From Platycnemis pennipes (lineage: Eukaryota; Arthropoda; Insecta; Odonata; Platycnemididae): a stretch of DNA of 64,000 bases. The stretch covers positions 43,852,107 to 43,916,106 of the forward strand of contig OW121846.1 in NCBI GenBank assembly GCA_933228895.1, in the 5' to 3' direction. A program made the translations under genes and the position numbers. The notes under the pieces were generated by a model. The model saw only the letters and a list, made by a program, of their open reading frames with translations. It had not been told where the DNA came from and did no database searches. Below are positions 58,475 through 64,000 of the stretch, one piece after another (the stretch's first letter is position 1; each line of letters opens with the position of its first letter).

Positions 58475-59025
58475 AAATTTGGCAGAATTCACTGGCTTTA
58501 TACCATAAATATTCAGAAATAGGTCGTGGTTTCCGTGCAAAGTCACTTCGAGATATGTATGGTGATACATGCATGAGGTTACTGGACAAACTAGCAACTT
58601 TTGACGAAGAAATCCGCACATTAACGTTGCCTTTCAAAGATAGGTGTATGAATTTTCTCATCACTCCTGGGCACACCAAGTGCATATACTCGTACGGGAA
58701 TTTGGAGACCATCTGATTGCAAACACCATCCAGTTGAACAAAGGGGGAAATTCCAATGTTATGTTCAGGATCCGTACGATTGAGGAATTCATCATCCGTT
58801 CGCAAGGGAGCATCGAGTTCTGGAAAACACATCCTGCCTCCAACACGCATATCAACGGTTCTGCATTTTCCACATCCCGAATACCCCATGTGGCCTTTAA
58901 TTTGAGATACAAATGCCCGAGCAGGAGCGTCACGTACAAAAGCTGAAATTTCATTTTTTAATATTTTTGACTGGAAGGATAACCCAACGTCGCACATAGT
59001 ATTAGCTTCAGTCACAAATGTTGGC
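58475..59025 (-). pseudogene. Internal fragment of the CACTA-like transposase, lineage B
   Basis: The minus strand matches 26872-27418 almost base for base; only a handful of differences are visible (for example DVGLSF for NVGLSF and TVDMRVGG for TIEMRVGG). It contains RDAPARAFVSQIKGHMGYSG, DAPLRTDDEFLNRTDPE, FPYEYMHLVCPGVMRKF and DFARKPRPISEYL. Both ends are inside the coding region, so it is neither a complete element nor a simple terminal deletion. At its upstream side the frame runs on into unrelated sequence (to 59111). Confidence 0.85.
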
Positions 59026-59029
59026 GCCC

Positions 59030-60545
59030 AGACTTCCTGGAGCTCCTCTCTGTTGTGGATGACAGCGCACATTGACGGGAACCTCAGCTGAGATAGCCAA
59101 CGACCACACACTGTACTAGGGAGCCAGTGAAGGTGAGTAATGGTTTTGTTTCTCGGTGGAGTTCCTTAGTGCCATGTCGATGGGAAAAGCTTTAAACTCT
59201 TGTCGTCATAGAGTTCACAAGTCTCATCCCGGTTCACAAGAGAACAGTTTTTGGTTCTTCAGACCGGATGCCTATGGATTATTATATCATAGTAGATAGT
59301 AATTAGTTTTGTTCACCCGTCCACCGTAAAAAGTTACCACCTCGGAGGCCGAGGCAGAGTTTAAATGTCCAGAGCTCTCGCTGCTCTCGCCATTTATTGG
59401 GGGTACCCTTCCGTCCAGAACAATTCCCTTTTCGCCCTTTCTCAAGTGAACAGCCAGGGCAGACCGCCTTGACCCACGACCACGATATTTGCTAGAACGA
59501 CGAGTCGCCCGAGACACATAGGTACCGGTGGCCACAGAACGGGAGAAGGGGCACGAGATGAGTTCCAATCACATTTCACCACATTTCTAGTAGAAACATA
59601 ATAGAAAATGACACTTGCTTTATAACCTCGTTCGAAAATACCTATCATTTATTCCGAGACCACTTTGGAGTCCTATGACAACTGGACGATTTTCCGAGGG
59701 TAAGGATTAACGTGATAAATGGTCGTTGCGCTTCCACGGGTATTATAAGGCCGTAAAATATGCAATGTTCTGGTTGAAATTTTATGTCCTCTAAACTTAA
59801 CACTTCAAAACGCCTACATTTATTGATCACTAAGTCACCAATTAACTCAGATTCATCCAACGTTCATGTCGCAGAGTGTAGGTGTGAAGAAAGTCTTAGG
59901 AAGGTGTAAACAGAAAGCCTTAGTTTTATTATTCCGTAGTTTTTTTCAATTGATCACTGCTTCAACTGCTCATGTATTACATCTAAATGAAATTAGATCA
60001 GCTGCTAATATGATCTTCAGTATTTTTGTAACGCTTGAACTCCTGGAACTTTATTCAAAAGTCATTAATTTATGACAATGAATAGCTATCGGCTTATGTG
60101 GGCCGAGATTCTTACAAAGGAGAAGTCTCTTAAGTTTTTCCAGCCTCATTACATAATTCTCTCTAAAAGAGAGTTGCAAAGAACGGCATAATCAGAGAAG
60201 CCTTTGAGCCCTTAGCCGATACCCTACTTTCGGAAATAATTCCGATACGTTCAGAAGTCGGTCGGTATATTTTTTCACCCTCAGGATCATTCCCGACACG
60301 TTTTATGATACCCAAAACCCCTAGTTAAACATCTAAATAGTGTATTGGAGAAAAATGGGTATAGCAGCATTGATGACAGAAGGAAAATTGTTTTGGAAAG
60401 ATAAGCTTTTAGTCGTAGATGTGAACTGTTGACAGGGGCGTTAAGCAGGGAAATAAAGAAAATACTAATGAAGAGTTTGATATGGAGCGTGGCACTATAT
60501 GTCGCTTAAACGTAGGCTTCATGGAACAAAGATGGAAATATACTC
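59030..60545. other. No gene recognised
   Basis: Open frames up to 93 codons (59287-59568, minus) have no recognised domain. No bounded repeat was seen. Confidence 0.45.
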
Positions 60546-60546
60546 A

Positions 60547-61100
60547 GAGGATTGTGTGTAATTTGAAAGAAATTCTAAAGATATCCGCGATAATTTTTCC
60601 TAATTTATTACCAATTAAGCTTGGGACTTAATGCTTATATGCCGTAAAGACATTCAGTACGTCTTATCTATTGTTATCGAAATCTGCCTGTAACAGTTGT
60701 AGCATTATTATTTTTACCATTTACTATACAAGAGCATTTTTCGAGCTCTTATCTCGAATATTTTATGATCTCATTATTTCCTACAACAAAATAAAGGCAA
60801 AAACGGAGTATTTGGGAATATTTTGGGAACGCTTTTGACTAAGACATCAACGGTGTTAATGACAACTCTTGCTTCGAGCTGCAATCATATTTGGGTCGTC
60901 ACTCTCTCAGCAGTCGCGAAACCTACGCGATCATCTTCGAGGGAGGCCCTCGAAGCAGCAATCAAAAAGAAGGCTGCTTTTCGGGAGGCCTCACTCCTCG
61001 CAGCCGATTGTTGCAGGGCACCCTTGCGGTCCACCCCCCTCCCCACTGCAAAAATCCCTGTCCACCTTTGTCAGTCCTAAGAGAGGAAAAACCCACCATG
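60547..61100. repeat. Direct repeat, copy 1
   Basis: Matches 63258-63900 in the same orientation. Shared stretches include GAGGATTGTGTGTAATTTGA, TATCCGCGATAATTTTTCCT and ATGACAACTCTTGCTTCGAG. The overlapping open frames in 60823-61160 are not conserved as reading frames in the second copy, so I treat them as chance. Confidence 0.75.
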
Positions 61101-61109
61101 CTTTACCTG

Positions 61110-61850
61110 CTCCTTAAATACCCATTGTGCTTGGGCCCTGAAAGAGACTTGAACCGGTAGGAAGAAGACACACGGTGTCGTGGATGGAGTGGTGGGCGTC
61201 ATAAAACATGTCGGGGATGATTCTTTAGGTGAACAAATCTTAGCAGCCAGACCCATTTCCCGTCTCGGTATTATTTAAGGATAGGGCCTCAGCGAAGTGG
61301 CCCATGGTCACTTATTGCCCATATCTGGGCATGTAGTTTTCTTGGAGAGGGAGAGAGGGAAAGGGGAAATTTTTTCGGCAGGTAATTTAGATTTTGTCAA
61401 CGGAAAGCAGTTTTTCAATCAGCATCACTGGAATGAGTGGAAAGGATTCGAATATAATCAGAATATATCTGCGTGTATTGTTAATTTCAAAAATATTTTC
61501 GGCAGAGTGAAGTAGAAAGGGTAAATGTAACTATTGCGTATAACAGGAATAAATTGGAAGAACAGAAGACTGAGCCAAAGTTCATGCATTACCGAGAAAG
61601 TGCCGGTGAGAGAAGCGGACGGGGAATTAGATGAGGTCGTATTAGAGAGAGGGGTTGCGTAAGGCTGTGCGTAGTCACCGGCACTCTTTAATTCATATTC
61701 GGAGGGAATGGTGGGGGGGTTCGATACAGGTGTATAGGTAGGGGAAAGTTGATAAGGTTTGCGGGTGATCAAGCCCTGGTCAACTAGTCACCCAAGGACT
61801 TAAATCATAAGAAGACTCAAGTAATGAAATTTTGCATGCCTGAAGGGTGA
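61110..61850. other. No gene recognised
   Basis: No recognised gene or repeat. A 104-codon minus-strand frame (61458-61772) has no family signature. Confidence 0.45.
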
Positions 61851-61856
61851 TTTTAA

Positions 61857-61983
61857 TTTAGAAGAGAGGGCGGGGAAAACTGGCAATTTTCCACAAGAAT
61901 TCTTGTGGAAAATTTCCAGTTTTTTCTTTTGCTATGATATTCCACGAAATTAAGCCTGAAACTACTACCTTTAGAAGAGAGGG
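61857..61983. repeat. 48-bp palindrome between 14-bp direct repeats
   Basis: TTTAGAAGAGAGGG occurs at 61857-61870 and 61970-61983. Between them, 61876-61923 is a palindrome with 24-bp arms, one mismatch and no spacer, centred on GAATTC (AAAACTGG..CCAGTTTT at the ends). The direct repeats could be a target duplication around a small insertion. Confidence 0.75.
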
Positions 61984-62695
61984 GTTAGATCATAGAGCAG
62001 GGGGAGTAATTTAGTATCCCGGTTAGTATGGAAAAGGAGTATTCTGCCAGCATTGAAGTCCGAAGGAGAATTACGTTGGTTAAAGAGACGTTTCGTCACA
62101 GAGGGGATAAATGACAGGCTTGGTTGACTTGTCCTCTAGCAGATATCGCGGACAAGGCGGCTTCATTCATTTATTGCTCTCTTTTCCATACCTCAGTTGA
62201 TGATTTTAAGCATAAGCTTAGCAGCTTGAGATATTCAGTTGCCTTCGCATTCCCTCGTTAATCTTTTCCGTGTTAGATGTCAATACAGTTTCTACGAAAC
62301 CCTCCAACAATATATTCTCCTCGCATATCCCACCGGCGAATCCATAAAAATCTTCCAGGCCTTTTTGCACAGTCGTTCAGAAATTCCACGTATTCCTTCT
62401 AATTAGGTTGAATGTGTTCTGGTCACATTGTAAAATTACCCGTCCTGTCCTTAATACACATTTCTGTTTAACAATACGAGAAAACGTTATAACCTTTGAG
62501 TAGAGGTAGTAGTACTCCAGTACACGCAGTACTCAAATACGGCCTGCTGGATTTCGAACAGGGACCTTTGAATAGGAAAACACCAAGAGTTGTGACCAAT
62601 GCATCTAAGAGACGTTCAATATGTTCCTAATAATCTCCTTAATACTTTTATTTATTGATTTTTTTTATTTTTGAAATAGAATATACTACGATATG

Positions 62696-63215
62696 AATGG
62701 GGGTGTTTACTCGGAACCGAAATCGCAATTATGCACACGAAATTGTTAGATGGAAACGAAAAAAGAAATTTAGTGAAAAATTAATCTTCTAACCACAACC
62801 ATTCATTTATAAATCAAAAATTAAAATAAGCAAAAGGTGTGACGCCCACCGAAAAAGCTGCTCTGATAACAATGACGTCATTTTCCTCCCGTCCTTGACT
62901 GCTCTTATGGTAAGGGGAGGGGGGTTCTCGGAAGGTCTGCTCATACAGATGCTGCCGTAACAGCTCCGATTGGCAGAGTCAGCTGTGTCCCCCCCTTTGC
63001 GATAAGGCGAAGTAGCTTCGCGGGCTCAGTTGTGCTTGGACGAAGTCAATTAACGTCAAAGGTGGCACTTTTCCGAAAGGGTTAAAAACATAAGTTTTTC
63101 GACGCCAATAACTCGAGAAATAATTGACGGATCAAAAAATGGAAAAATACGGGTCTTTTTATTTTACAAACTCTATCATATTCGGCAATAAAAAAATTTG
63201 GTAAATGACCCCATT
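62696..63215. mobile_element. MITE, copy 2
   Basis: Second copy of the element at 29392-29921, 520 bases long, in the same orientation. Ends are AATGGGGGTGTTTAC and, on the other strand, AATGGGGTCATTTAC. The same interior landmarks are present (GACGTCATTTTCCTCCCGTC, seven C's, GCGAAGTAGCTTCGC). The similarity stops at the same bases on both sides in the two copies, which fixes the ends. No clear target duplication. Confidence 0.8.
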
Positions 63216-63257
63216 GCCAATGAGTATTCATTCTAATAATTAACCAGGTGAGTATGC

Positions 63258-63900
63258 GAGGATTGTGTGTAATTTGAAATAAATTCTAAATGTATCCGCG
63301 ATAATTTTTCCTCATTTACTACGCAATTATGCTTGGAACTTAATACTTATATTACGTAAAGACGTCCAATAAGTTTTCTCTTTTCTCGTTGAAATCTCTT
63401 TGTGTCAGTTGTAGCGTAAGTATTTTTTCATTTACTATACAAGCGCAGTTTTCGAGCTCATCCCGCAGTCAAATAAAATTTGCCGATAATTTAAAAATAA
63501 CACCGATCGTTAACAGATATATAAATGCTGATAACAATATTCATCTATGTTATTCATGTTATAAAATAAAAAGTTTCTACTATGAAATAAAGGCAAAAAT
63601 TGAGTATTTTGGAACGTTTTGGAAATGACATAGACTAAGAAATATCGACGGTTTTAATGACAACTCTTGCTTCGAGCCGCATTTACATTTGGGCAGTCAC
63701 TCTCTCAAGAGCCGTAGTCGCGGAAACCTAAGCGACCCATCTTCAAGGGAGTAACTCCGAGCAGCATTCTAAAAGAAGGCTTTTTTCGGGAGGCCTAACT
63801 CCTTGGGGCCGACTAATTGTCACAAGGCACCGTTGCGGCCCTCCCTCTCCAATGCAAAAGTCTCTCTCCAGGTCATTGAGGAAGGGTCTCACCACAAACC
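63258..63900. repeat. Direct repeat, copy 2
   Basis: Diverged copy of 60547-61100, with an extra segment of about 110 bases near 63465-63585. It starts about 40 bases after the end of the MITE. The copies are about 2.7 kb apart. No coding content is supported in either. Confidence 0.75.
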
Positions 63901-64000
63901 ATGGCAAGGGTAGGAGGAGGACCGTGCCTCGGTCTTGCTGGTGCTGCTCGGGGCATTTAAAGGGACAGAGCTGCACTGTTGTCAAATCTCCTTCATCTCG

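Noticed and set aside
60823..61160. Three overlapping open frames of 82-89 codons
   Set aside because: The region is duplicated at 63.6-63.9 kb and none of the frames is preserved there, so coding is unlikely.
1..64000. CRISPR array, bacterial operons, plasmid or phage modules
   Set aside because: No regularly spaced repeats, no ribosome-binding-site-led gene series, and the coding pieces are intron-containing or eukaryotic transposon relics.

Overview
The window looks like arthropod nuclear DNA, most likely an insect, with low gene density and many transposon relics. It is AT-rich, has no bacterial-style operons, and coding pieces end at GT..AG splice sites. Repeat classes are typical of arthropods: Penelope-like retroelements (PLEs), piggyBac, pogo/Tigger, hAT, Harbinger-like and CACTA-like elements. 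I cannot name the species. No CRISPR array, rRNA gene or intact tRNA gene was seen.

Only one host gene is well supported: a divergent SINA/SIAH-type RING E3 ubiquitin ligase on the + strand. Its coding sequence is in two exons, 35745-35870 and 44549-45373, which join in phase to give about 316 residues. The 8.7 kb intron is packed with Penelope-like sequence. The 3' UTR holds five copies of UGUAAAUA, the Pumilio/PUF recognition motif.

Layout. 1-15.8 kb: two elements with hAT-like 8-bp target duplications (1655-2820, 10002-10944), a 2.5 kb terminal-inverted-repeat element of unknown class (6554-9039), a Penelope GIY-YIG relic (about 12.5-13.0 kb) and tRNA-derived SINE-like pieces. 15.8-20.6 kb: a mosaic of piggyBac, pogo/Tigger, Penelope and CACTA-like fragments abutting each other. 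21.1-23.0 kb: a Tigger element that lost its catalytic core and carries a nested foldback. 26.2-31.05 kb: the most complete mobile unit, a decayed CACTA-like (Tnp2/Transposase_21-like) transposase followed by a multi-exon DUF4806-type gene, with a 530-bp MITE in one intron. 35.7-45.9 kb: the SIAH-like gene. 47.5-50.3 kb: a nearly full-length but frameshifted piggyBac transposase. 51.7-52.3 kb: a short hAT MITE with a perfect 8-bp duplication. 55.6-59.0 kb: a Penelope copy split by a 1.5 kb Harbinger-like element, then a Rep-like superfamily 3 helicase fragment fused to a second copy of the CACTA-like transposase. 60.5-63.9 kb: a diverged direct duplication and a second copy of the MITE.

Two themes stand out. 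Short motifs resembling a hammerhead ribozyme core recur at the 3' ends of the Penelope fragments, on both strands and in several families. The CACTA-like transposase and the DUF4806 gene look like two genes of one transposon. All readings come from inspection and hand translation; no database search was run.
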